64,000 nt of DNA from Gammaproteobacteria bacterium. GTDB lineage: Bacteria > Pseudomonadota > Gammaproteobacteria > Pseudomonadales > Azotimanducaceae. This document shows positions 35,790-43,723 of the stretch, piece after piece; positions within the stretch are counted from its first letter, which is position 1; the number at the start of each line of letters is the position of its first letter. A program made the translations under genes and the position numbers. Under the pieces are notes generated by a model. The model ran no database searches, had not been told where the DNA came from, and worked only from the letters and a program-made list of their open reading frames with translations. The stretch lies in the NCBI GenBank assembly GCA_026707945.1, contig JAPOVV010000115.1, positions 124,001-188,000 on the forward strand, written 5' to 3'.

Positions 35790-37352
35790 TTGTCGAGTCT
35801 TGAACTCAGAATGCGTGGATTGCAGGGCAATCCCGCGCTTGCACAACTCAACCATGGGATTGAACGCGAAGCTCTGCGTATCACGCCTTCGGGTTCTCTA
35901 GCTCAGACAGCTCATCCGGAGGCATTCGGCTCCCCGCTTACGCATCCGTCGATTACGACCGATTTCAGTGAAGCTCAGTTGGAATTAATCACGGGAGTGC
36001 ATCAGGATGTGGAATCCTGCATCCTAGAACTCGCGGAGATCCATATGTTCATCCATCATCAGCTTGAGGAGGAACTTTTGTGGCCTGCGTCGATGCCGTG
36101 TGGAATTTCGAATGAAAGCACTATTCCAATCGCTCGATACGGTCGGTCAAATGCCGCAAGATTCAAAGAGATATACCGTGAAGGACTGGGTCATCGTTAC
36201 GGTCGGGTAATGCAAACGATATCCGGTATTCACTACAACTTCTCGATTCCGGAAGCCATTTGGGATGTGCTTGCGAAAGTTGACGGCACGTCGTCGAACC
36301 AAGCTGCACGAAACGACGGCTACTTGCGTTTGATTCGTAATTTCAGAAAAAACAGCTGGCTCTTGATTTATCTATTTGGCGCGTCACCCGCTGTATGTGC
36401 TTCGTTCCTGCGTAATAAAGAACATAACCTTCAACGATTGGACGCAAGTACTTGCTATCTGCCTTTCGCAACATCGTTACGCATGGGACCACTCGGTTAC
36501 CAGAGCAAGGAACAGAGCCTGCATCGTGTCGTATATGACTCACTTCCTAAGTTCATGAATTCGATGGTACCGGTTCTAACGCAGTCCCATTCACGATACG
36601 CAAGGATTGGAATTCGTGATGGCGACGAATACAACCAGTTGACCGACGCGCTTTTGCAGGTCGAAGCAGAACTCTATGCCACCATACGTGCGAAACGAAA
36701 AGCTCAGCCCGGCGAACGAGCCTTGGTGGCGTTGCGCCGCAGGGGTATCGAGTATGTTGAAGTCAGGTGTCTAGACGCAGACCCCTTCGAACCTGCTGGT
36801 ATCAGCGTAAATACCGCGAGATTTATGGACGTGTTTCTGCTACATTCATTCTTGTCGTCGAACGAAGGCGAATCAGAAGCACAATCTGTACGCAACTTGG
36901 AAAACCAGTTAAACACGGTTCATAGTGGCCGTGATCCAGAGCTTAAGTTGATGGCGTCTGACGGTCCGAGGAAGTTCGTCAACTGGGCTCGGGAAATTCT
37001 GGACGAGTGCGTAGAGGTCGCGGCTATCATCGACGAAGCAAACGGCGGCAGAGATAGCCGATCGGTGGTAGAACAGCAAATCGCGAAAGTGAAGGACGTT
37101 ACGCACACTCCCGCTGCACGATTGCATCGTCTAATGGTTGATCGTAAACAACCCTTCGCGTCGCTCGGATTAGAGTTGGCATTTGAACACCATGAAACCA
37201 TGATGCAAAACAACTTGTCGAAAGAGCGTCAAGGTCATTTTGAGAATCTCGCGCGTCAATCAGTCATTGATCGCGAAGCCGTAGAGGCGTCAGATGAGAT
37301 GTCGTTTGAGGAGTACCTCGCTGACTATCTGTCGCTTCGTGAACACGGATGA
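35790..37352 (+). CDS. gshA: Glutamate-cysteine ligase
   Basis: First enzyme of glutathione synthesis, of the gammaproteobacterial GshA type (520 aa). Visible motifs are HGIEREALRI (substrate/ATP region), TTDFSEAQLELITG, MQTISGIHYNFS, and RRGIEYVEVRCLDADPF with ISVNTARFMDVF. The proposed start is a TTG whose N-terminus aligns in length with known enzymes; an ATG seven codons later is the alternative. The stop overlaps the acpH start as ATGA, so gshA, acpH and dsbB are probably one coupled operon. Confidence 0.93.
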   Translation: MSSLELRMRGLQGNPALAQLNHGIEREALRITPSGSLAQTAHPEAFGSPLTHPSITTDFSEAQLELITGVHQDVESCILELAEIHMFIHHQLEEELLWPASMPCGISNESTIPIARYGRSNAARFKEIYREGLGHRYGRVMQTISGIHYNFSIPEAIWDVLAKVDGTSSNQAARNDGYLRLIRNFRKNSWLLIYLFGASPAVCASFLRNKEHNLQRLDASTCYLPFATSLRMGPLGYQSKEQSLHRVVYDSLPKFMNSMVPVLTQSHSRYARIGIRDGDEYNQLTDALLQVEAELYATIRAKRKAQPGERALVALRRRGIEYVEVRCLDADPFEPAGISVNTARFMDVFLLHSFLSSNEGESEAQSVRNLENQLNTVHSGRDPELKLMASDGPRKFVNWAREILDECVEVAAIIDEANGGRDSRSVVEQQIAKVKDVTHTPAARLHRLMVDRKQPFASLGLELAFEHHETMMQNNLSKERQGHFENLARQSVIDREAVEASDEMSFEEYLADYLSLREHG

Positions 37353-37945
37353 ATTACCTTCTTCATTGCTGGCTAGGCCGTTCAGACCCGAGCCTCCAAG
37401 CTGGCGGGTTTTTAGGGGACTTCATCAAGGGCACCCTCGAAGATGACATTCCGTCGGACCTTAAGCGAGGATTACTGCTCCATCGTCACATCGACGTGCA
37501 AAGTAACCGATTACCTAGTATGCGCAGAACTTATCATCGATTCGGAACCGAATTACGTCGCGCTGCGCCGATATTGCTCGATTTAATGGCCGACCACGTG
37601 TTCGCGAAACACTGGGAAGAGTTCGGAACGGGCGAACTCGGAGAGTTCACGCAAAGCTGCTACGACGCCATCGAACGATACGAGATACCGACATCCGCAC
37701 AACGCTTCTATGAGCATATGCGGCGGACTGATCTACTAGCGCGTTATTCGCAACTCGACGTTATCGAGGGCATCATGTTGCGCATCCTAAAGCGTCTACG
37801 CTTCACCGATTTGGAAGAAGACCTCTCGCACCGGCTTCGCGAAAATGAAGTCGGGTTCAGAGATGATTTCGAAACGTATTTCCGAGATTTACAGGCTGTC
37901 TCAGCTGCTTGGTGTGAGAAAGCAAGTTCTGCTCCACGAATATGA
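37349..37945 (+). CDS. acpH: ACP phosphodiesterase
   Basis: Removes 4'-phosphopantetheine from acyl carrier protein. An HD-like all-helical protein of 198 aa with the family N-terminus MNYLLHCWLGRSDP, GGFLGDFIKG, LLHRHIDVQSN and LMADHVFAKHWEEF; the conserved His and Asp residues are all present. It overlaps gshA upstream and dsbB downstream by four bases each (ATGA), which is a tightly coupled arrangement. Confidence 0.9.
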   Translation: MNYLLHCWLGRSDPSLQAGGFLGDFIKGTLEDDIPSDLKRGLLLHRHIDVQSNRLPSMRRTYHRFGTELRRAAPILLDLMADHVFAKHWEEFGTGELGEFTQSCYDAIERYEIPTSAQRFYEHMRRTDLLARYSQLDVIEGIMLRILKRLRFTDLEEDLSHRLRENEVGFRDDFETYFRDLQAVSAAWCEKASSAPRI

Positions 37946-38409
37946 CTTGGCTGAGGCAATTCACAAGTAGGGATTGGTTACTCGCGATCGTATTTTTCGG
38001 GAGCGCGTTCCTGGCGGCCGCTGTCCTGATTCAAGTGAGCGCATGTTCGCTCTGCATGACGCAACGCTATTTCATGGCGTGCGGCGTGGTCACCATCGCA
38101 ATTGCGCTTCTTCATCAACGCGTGCCCTTGATCTATCCAGTTTTGGCAGCGCTGTTTTGGGTTGCAGGTTGTCTTGTCGCGTTCAGACAGCTTTGGATTA
38201 TGTACGTACCCGGTGCGGCAACCAATTGCGGACCGGGTATTGATTTCTTGATTGCGAACGAATATCCACTTTCGAGCATAGTCAGAACGATGTTGATGGG
38301 ATCAGGTGACTGTGCCGAACCTTCAGTCATTCCGTTATTGGCGCTGGCAGGTCTCTTGATACTACTGACGATGCTGTTTCTGCACGTCCGATCGCGAAAA
38401 TCTGTTTAG
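37942..38409 (+). CDS. dsbB: Disulfide bond formation protein DsbB
   Basis: An inner-membrane quinone reductase that reoxidises DsbA. A four-helix membrane protein of 155 aa. The first periplasmic loop has the CxxC pair in SACSLCMTQR. The second loop has the other pair, Cys in NCGPGID and Cys in GSGDCAEP. No dsbA lies nearby. It is translationally coupled to acpH. With dsbD at 12.5 kb, the window holds both oxidising and reducing arms of periplasmic disulfide handling. Confidence 0.9.
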   Translation: MTWLRQFTSRDWLLAIVFFGSAFLAAAVLIQVSACSLCMTQRYFMACGVVTIAIALLHQRVPLIYPVLAALFWVAGCLVAFRQLWIMYVPGAATNCGPGIDFLIANEYPLSSIVRTMLMGSGDCAEPSVIPLLALAGLLILLTMLFLHVRSRKSV

Positions 38410-38426
38410 GCGACGCTCTACCTGCA

Positions 38427-40286
38427 ATGCTCCAACTGAACCAAGTGTGGTTCGGCTTCGACGAAGAGTTCCTATTTGAGGATCTTTCGCTTGTTATTCA
38501 CACGGGACACAGAGTTGGCGTCATAGGTCGAAATGGCGTCGGGAAAACAACCGTTTTCAACTTGATTCGTCACGTCCACATCCCGAATGAAGGTGAGGTA
38601 GTGGTTCCTGCACGTTGGCGTATTGCGTGGTTGCGGCAGGATACGCCGGCGACAGATCGAACGGCATTGGCATTCGTCGTCGATGGAAACCATGAATTGC
38701 GACTCGTTGAGAAGCAAATTCAGGACGCCGAAGCTCGTGACGACATGAACGCGTATGCGGACTTGCTCGATACATACGGTGCGCTGGGTGGGTTTCAAGC
38801 AGAGGCGCAAGCGGGGATGATCTTGGCGGGATTGGGATTCAGTGCCGATGACTTCCACAAACCATACAGCGCTTTTTCGGGCGGCTGGCGAATTCGATTG
38901 AATCTTGCACAGACGCTCAGTCAACCGTCCGAACTGATGTTGCTGGATGAACCGACGAATCATCTCGATTTAGAGGCTACCGTTTGGTTGCAGAAATGGA
39001 TTTCTCGATATCAGGGTACGATGTTGTGTATATCGCATGACCGTGAATTCCTCGATAAAACGGTTGACGAAGTACTCCACCTTGAACGGAAGAACGGCGT
39101 CTTGTACCAAGGTGGATATTCGTCATTTGAACGCCAAGTTGCAGAACGCCTCGAGTACCAAGAGAAGGTGTTCGACCAACAGGAGAAGGAGCGTAAACGA
39201 ATTCAGGTCTTTATCGACCGTTTCCGAACCTACGCTACGAAAGCTAAACAGGTTCAAAGTCGCTTAAAAATGTTGGAAAAAATGCGTGCGACAGCACCGC
39301 TCCGAGCGCTCTCGCCTTACAAATTCAAGATTGAAGCTCCTGGAAAGATGGATCGACCGATGCTTTCGATCGATGACGCGATATTGGGATACTGTGAGAA
39401 TGTCGTACTTTCCAATGTCACAGAACGTATTTATCCAGGGGATCGAATTGCGTTGTTGGGTTTAAACGGTGCTGGAAAGAGCACCTTCTTAAAGTCCTTA
39501 GCAGGGGAATTGGACTTACTTGGAGGTTCCCGTGAAAGCGGTATGCACACGACGATCGGCTACTTTGCACAGCATCAACTCGAGCTACTTGATGAAACGA
39601 TCTGCGCCTACGATCACGTGATTGCGGACGGCTCTGTCTTAACTCAACAAGCACGAAATTTTCTCGGCTATTGGGGGTTTCACGGTGACGATATTTTTCG
39701 ACCGGTCTCTTCGTTTAGCGGTGGCGAAAAGGCACGGTTAGTCCTTGCGTTGATTACAAGACACAAGCCGTCACTATTGGTGCTTGACGAACCGACAAAT
39801 CATCTCGACCTTGAGATGCGCGAGGCGTTAACTTCGGCACTTAATCAATACGAAGGCGCCGTGCTCATGGTCGCGCACGATCAGCAACTATTGAGAGAGT
39901 GTGCGGATGAATTCTGGTTGGTTAGGGGTGGAGCTGTTACACATTTCGCAGGGGACTTGGACGACTATGAAGAAATAGTTGAAAGATCGGTTCAGATCGA
40001 TTCGCCGAAAGGCCGGCCATCCAATCGATCTAGGAAAGATCTGCGAAGAGCACGTGCAATTGAACGTGAGAGTCGGCGGGAGAGCGATCGCCGGAGAAAT
40101 GAGCTCGAGAAAGCGATTCACACTCTCCAGAAGGAATTGAATGAACTCTCGAATATGTTGGCTGATTCCGACGCTTTAAGCAAGATCGATAACAGTGATC
40201 TTCAAGCAATCTTCGCGAAATACGGGCGGCGAAGGAAGCGACTAGAAAAAATGGAGGAAGAGTGGGTAGCGTTAGCCGGTGACTAA
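38427..40286 (+). CDS. yheS: ABC-F ATPase, YheS type
   Basis: A soluble ribosome-associated ATPase of 619 aa with two ABC domains and no membrane segment. The first has GRNGVGKTT and FSGGWRIRL; the second GLNGAGKST and FSGGEKARL. Both Walker B regions read LLDEPTNHLDLE or LVLDEPTNHLDLE. The linker RFRTYATKAKQVQSRLKMLE marks the YheS subgroup. A charged C-terminal coiled coil covers about residues 525-610. It starts 17 bases after dsbB. The role is probably translation quality control rather than transport. Confidence 0.92.
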   Translation: MLQLNQVWFGFDEEFLFEDLSLVIHTGHRVGVIGRNGVGKTTVFNLIRHVHIPNEGEVVVPARWRIAWLRQDTPATDRTALAFVVDGNHELRLVEKQIQDAEARDDMNAYADLLDTYGALGGFQAEAQAGMILAGLGFSADDFHKPYSAFSGGWRIRLNLAQTLSQPSELMLLDEPTNHLDLEATVWLQKWISRYQGTMLCISHDREFLDKTVDEVLHLERKNGVLYQGGYSSFERQVAERLEYQEKVFDQQEKERKRIQVFIDRFRTYATKAKQVQSRLKMLEKMRATAPLRALSPYKFKIEAPGKMDRPMLSIDDAILGYCENVVLSNVTERIYPGDRIALLGLNGAGKSTFLKSLAGELDLLGGSRESGMHTTIGYFAQHQLELLDETICAYDHVIADGSVLTQQARNFLGYWGFHGDDIFRPVSSFSGGEKARLVLALITRHKPSLLVLDEPTNHLDLEMREALTSALNQYEGAVLMVAHDQQLLRECADEFWLVRGGAVTHFAGDLDDYEEIVERSVQIDSPKGRPSNRSRKDLRRARAIERESRRESDRRRNELEKAIHTLQKELNELSNMLADSDALSKIDNSDLQAIFAKYGRRRKRLEKMEEEWVALAGD

Positions 40287-40345
40287 TGATTCAGATTTCG
40301 ATACACTCGCACATGCGTCGAAATTTGGGTAACGGTATATTCCTT

Positions 40346-41281
40346 CTACCAGACTTGTCGGTCGTTGGATCTGTCGAGTCGACGTGAGAATATCCTCACA
40401 TCGCGTTCAAGGCGTAATCCTTCAAGCGTCTCTTCAAGCGTCAATTCAATCGTTTTACCGTCTCGTTGTACCATCACTGAGTCCGTAGCGTTCTTGAGTT
40501 GCTCATGTAGTTCACGCGAATTTGTTACTTTGTGATCACCAACAGCAACAATCACATCGCCTTCCTCAAGAGCGCTTTCCTCTCCCGCTTTCAACACGAG
40601 TACACCCGAATCGACGCCGAAGTAACTACCGAGACCTGGATTTAAGTCAGTAACTTCCACTTCACTATCAGCTGTGGACTGACGGTTCAAATTGCTCCAC
40701 GGTATCCGATCAAGCCACGAGTCGTTTCGATCTGCTCGCTCGTTCCTGTATTCATAGAAAGGTCGGTTTTGGAGGTCGCCAAACCTTCGTTCGATCCATC
40801 CGAAAGTGGGGAAATGCGTGTGAGTTTCAACGGTATATTGCAGTTCTTCGTCACCTCTCCTCACCGTTAAGATGACGTCTGCGCCAGGTTCGATCGTTTC
40901 AAGGTAGTCGATCAAGGTTGAGGCCATCGCCAGGTCACCTGTTAGGTCTTGAGCATCGATTGCGATTAACACATCGCCTTCTTCAACGCCGCTGTCGCGA
41001 GCGTTGGATTGCCGTGAAAATCCAAGGACCATCAGGTCTTCATCGTTATTTTGAGTGAGAAAGACGCCGATCGAAGCACGTCCTTGAGAACCAAACGCGT
41101 CCAGACCGCGAAAAGACGGTAAACCGTCTTCATGTAGTCTCTCTTTTAGTTCTTGAATCTCCTCCATGCTCTTCTTGAGCTCCTCACGAATCTCCTCGAC
41201 CGCTTCTTCCCAATCATTCTGCGCGGCTGAAATCGTGAACCCAATAAGAATTGAAAGTACGACTAGCGTTTTCTTGTGCAT
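40346..41281 (-). CDS. Exported double-PDZ protein
   Basis: A periplasmic protein of about 311 aa starting at the Met of a signal peptide (MHKKTLVVLSILIGFTISA). A short acidic coiled coil (about 22-48) precedes two PDZ-like domains. The first contains IGVFLTQNN and GVEEGDVLIAIDAQDL, the second VDSGVLVLKAGEESALEEGD. No protease domain is attached, so it may be an adaptor or a substrate-binding partner. The upstream Met at 41326 would put residues before the signal peptide and was not used. Confidence 0.8.
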   Translation of the reverse strand: MHKKTLVVLSILIGFTISAAQNDWEEAVEEIREELKKSMEEIQELKERLHEDGLPSFRGLDAFGSQGRASIGVFLTQNNDEDLMVLGFSRQSNARDSGVEEGDVLIAIDAQDLTGDLAMASTLIDYLETIEPGADVILTVRRGDEELQYTVETHTHFPTFGWIERRFGDLQNRPFYEYRNERADRNDSWLDRIPWSNLNRQSTADSEVEVTDLNPGLGSYFGVDSGVLVLKAGEESALEEGDVIVAVGDHKVTNSRELHEQLKNATDSVMVQRDGKTIELTLEETLEGLRLERDVRIFSRRLDRSNDRQVW

Positions 41282-41429
41282 TTGTTTACTCGACTGAACT
41301 GAACGCGTCGCGACGTGGTATGACAATCATCCCGACGCCAATGAGTTAAACAGCTTTCTATCGCGTAAGTTCAAATGAGCCTTAAATAAAGGTGCGAATC
41401 AGCTGTGCCGGATAACAACTGGTGGTGCT

Positions 41430-41882
41430 TCAATCCTGCAACAATCGCTTGCCTAGACTAATTGACTCGTCTTCAAGGAAACCGAGGAATCGATAAAAAT
41501 CCACGGCTTCAGTATTTGACCGTCGGACCTGCAGGTTGATCTTGGGACAGCCTAACTCGCGTAAACGTAATTCCGCAGCTTCCATCATGCGCCGCCCGAA
41601 TCCAAGCCTTCGGCATGTGGGAGCTACCGCGAGGTAGTTGATCCACCCGCGATGTCCATCGTATCCACTCATCACGGTGGCAACCAGATGACCGTTCGAC
41701 AAGCCAACAAGAAAGAGATCGCGCTGTACGCGGAGCTTGCGCAGGATGTCTTTCCTCGGATCGTTCTGTGGCACGACAAGATTGCATGCGTACCACAACC
41801 CCACGACGTCTGCTTCATCGTGTGCCTCGAATGCGCGAATCTCGAGAGAATGAGATTCGCGATTTTCTAGATTGGTAGTCAT
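41430..41882 (-). CDS. GNAT acetyltransferase (YpeA-like)
   Basis: A 150-aa N-acetyltransferase. The acetyl-CoA pyrophosphate-binding loop is RRLGFGRRM (R-x-x-G-x-G), preceded by the strand NYLAVAP and followed by LRELGCPKINLQVR and VDFYRFLGF, the usual GNAT order. The overall layout resembles YpeA. The start at 41882 gives a sensible N-terminus; the upstream Met at 41984 adds 34 unrelated residues. The acceptor substrate is unknown. Confidence 0.85.
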   Translation of the reverse strand: MTTNLENRESHSLEIRAFEAHDEADVVGLWYACNLVVPQNDPRKDILRKLRVQRDLFLVGLSNGHLVATVMSGYDGHRGWINYLAVAPTCRRLGFGRRMMEAAELRLRELGCPKINLQVRRSNTEAVDFYRFLGFLEDESISLGKRLLQD

Positions 41883-42130
41883 GGTAGGTCCGTGACGAAA
41901 GTTTCTCGCTTCGAGCTCGTCCAAATAAATCGCACGAAACGGTCCGAACCGTTTCGTTGTTCGGTACGTAGTTCCTGCTGTCAATCAGCGCGGGGGCGGG
42001 AAGCCCCAGCACGTTTTCGGACGCTAACGCGTTAGTAGTCGATCAGAATCCCATGCGCACGCAAGTGCGCGCTTCGGCTTCAACACGATTGGTGTAGAAG
42101 CAGATGCTCGACCGCGCGCTCCGGAGCGAC

Positions 42131-43411
42131 TTAGCCGGCAGCTTCCTGCTGTGGCTGCTCGTAGATAGATTCTTCCTTGGCAGATTCTTCGCTAACCTTC
42201 CGTCCGAGCGAAACGAATGTCGGAATCTCGTCATCGTTGAGTTCGCGCATGGCGATTTTCCGTTCCATCGCTTGTTCAAGATAGGGTGCCAGCTCCTCCA
42301 TCTTCTGACGTTCGCGATCCTCAGCTCTTTCTTTGAACTCCGGCATGACCTCCGCCGCGAAGATCTCCAGTGACTCGCAGATGTGCTCGTGTTTGTTCCG
42401 TCCAGCTTGCTGAATAAACGTCACTTGATCGACATTGCACTTCTCGAATTTCAGCAGATGTTCGCGTAAGTCGTCGGGCGTGCCAATTCCACCTTGGCTA
42501 CCTGCAAGGGATTGGGTGATGTCGAGTGTTTCCGTCTTCGTCATCCGGGTCGCTTCAAACTGCTTCCACAAGTCCGTACGTCCTGGCTTGTGTTCGCCGA
42601 ACGCATATAAGCTGCCGAGAGCAAAGCCGAAGAACTCAAAACCATTCAAGCCGCGTTTGATCGCTGTTTCGCGGTCGTGATGACACGAGAAACTTGAGAC
42701 CATGCAAATGTTCGGATTGATTGCGTGCCCGATTGGGACACACTCGTCCGATTTGATGATGCTGTAGTACTCTTCGACCCATTCGGTTGCTTCTGCGGGA
42801 TCGACGAATGCGAACGTGAGTGCGCCGATGCCAAGGCGCGCCGCCATGCGAATGGTTTCTCGTTGCGAGCAGGCAACCCAGAGTGGCGGATGAGGTCGCT
42901 GTACCGGTTTGGGCACGATATTGCGACAAGGCATTTCGAAATATTGCCCTTTGTAACCAGGATATGGATCCATCGCGAGCATATTGGCAATCTGTTCGAC
43001 GGATTCCATGAAAATCTTCCGTTTCATGTGAACCGGGATCTGGAAGCCTCCAAGTTCTAGTTCCGCAGACGATTCACCGGTACCAAAATCAACACGACCA
43101 TTCGAGACAAGGTCAAGCGTCGCAATGACTTCTGCTGTCCGTGCAGGATGGTTGTATTGAGGTATCACTTGCCTGATACCATGCCCTAGACGAATGTTCT
43201 TCGTACGTTGCGAACACGCTGCCAGGAAGACTTCCGGGGCGGACGAATGACTGTACTCCTCCAGGAAGTGATGTTCGACCTCCCATGCGTAGTCAATACC
43301 TAGTCGGTCGGCGACCTCAACTTGCTCAAGGGCGTCGTTGAATAACGTTTGTTCGTCACCGTCGTTCCAAGGTCTCGGCAGTTGGTGCTCGTAGAAGATG
43401 CCAAATTTCAC
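42131..43411 (-). CDS. LLM-class flavin-dependent oxidoreductase
   Basis: A bacterial-luciferase-like TIM-barrel monooxygenase of 426 aa, using FMNH2 or F420. Recognisable stretches are MKFGIFYEHQLPRPW, EVEHHFLEEYSHSSAPEVFL, IRLGHGIRQV and GRVDFGTG with PHPPLWVACSQ. A charged tail beyond about residue 370 (RQKMEELAPYLEQ) is longer than in many family members. The substrate cannot be deduced. It is monocistronic. Confidence 0.87.
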   Translation of the reverse strand: MKFGIFYEHQLPRPWNDGDEQTLFNDALEQVEVADRLGIDYAWEVEHHFLEEYSHSSAPEVFLAACSQRTKNIRLGHGIRQVIPQYNHPARTAEVIATLDLVSNGRVDFGTGESSAELELGGFQIPVHMKRKIFMESVEQIANMLAMDPYPGYKGQYFEMPCRNIVPKPVQRPHPPLWVACSQRETIRMAARLGIGALTFAFVDPAEATEWVEEYYSIIKSDECVPIGHAINPNICMVSSFSCHHDRETAIKRGLNGFEFFGFALGSLYAFGEHKPGRTDLWKQFEATRMTKTETLDITQSLAGSQGGIGTPDDLREHLLKFEKCNVDQVTFIQQAGRNKHEHICESLEIFAAEVMPEFKERAEDRERQKMEELAPYLEQAMERKIAMRELNDDEIPTFVSLGRKVSEESAKEESIYEQPQQEAAG

Positions 43412-43477
43412 GTAGCTTTTCTCATCGGAATTCGGACGGGCGATTTTAGCGAATTAGTTACGCTGGGCGGAACGTGA

Positions 43478-43672
43478 CTAAATCCGTGCTTGGCTCGCCG
43501 ACTGTTCGTTATAAAAATCTAAGCGGTTAGCAAAAAAGTCGGCTTTGTAGGACTGCATTGCGTTTAATACAACGTCTACTCTGGATACAGTGGCGTCATA
43601 GGGGTTTAAGTTGTCAACGTACTTCCCTTCCGTGAGTTCGTAGCCAACGAATTTGGTCTGCGGAATGATCAC
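43478..43672 (-). CDS. Possible small protein or remnant of unknown function
   Basis: A 64-codon frame starting at GTG, with a natural-looking composition (for example TKFVGYELTEGKYVDNLN). The same frame remains open for at least fifteen codons upstream of the GTG, toward the divergent exporter gene, and the join reads smoothly. That suggests a truncated older gene. No family is recognised. It lies in a 312-base gap between the LLM gene and the exporter, and I see no other feature there. Confidence 0.35.
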   Translation of the reverse strand: MIIPQTKFVGYELTEGKYVDNLNPYDATVSRVDVVLNAMQSYKADFFANRLDFYNEQSASQARI

Positions 43673-43723
43673 AACGTCGAAAAATTCGCGATTTGTTAGA
43701 TCGTTGCTGGAGCATGTACTTTA

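Noticed and set aside
40295-40328. Inverted repeat ATTTCGA/TCGAAAT after yheS
   Set aside because: The arms are AT-rich and 16 bases apart without a T-run, so it is not a convincing terminator.
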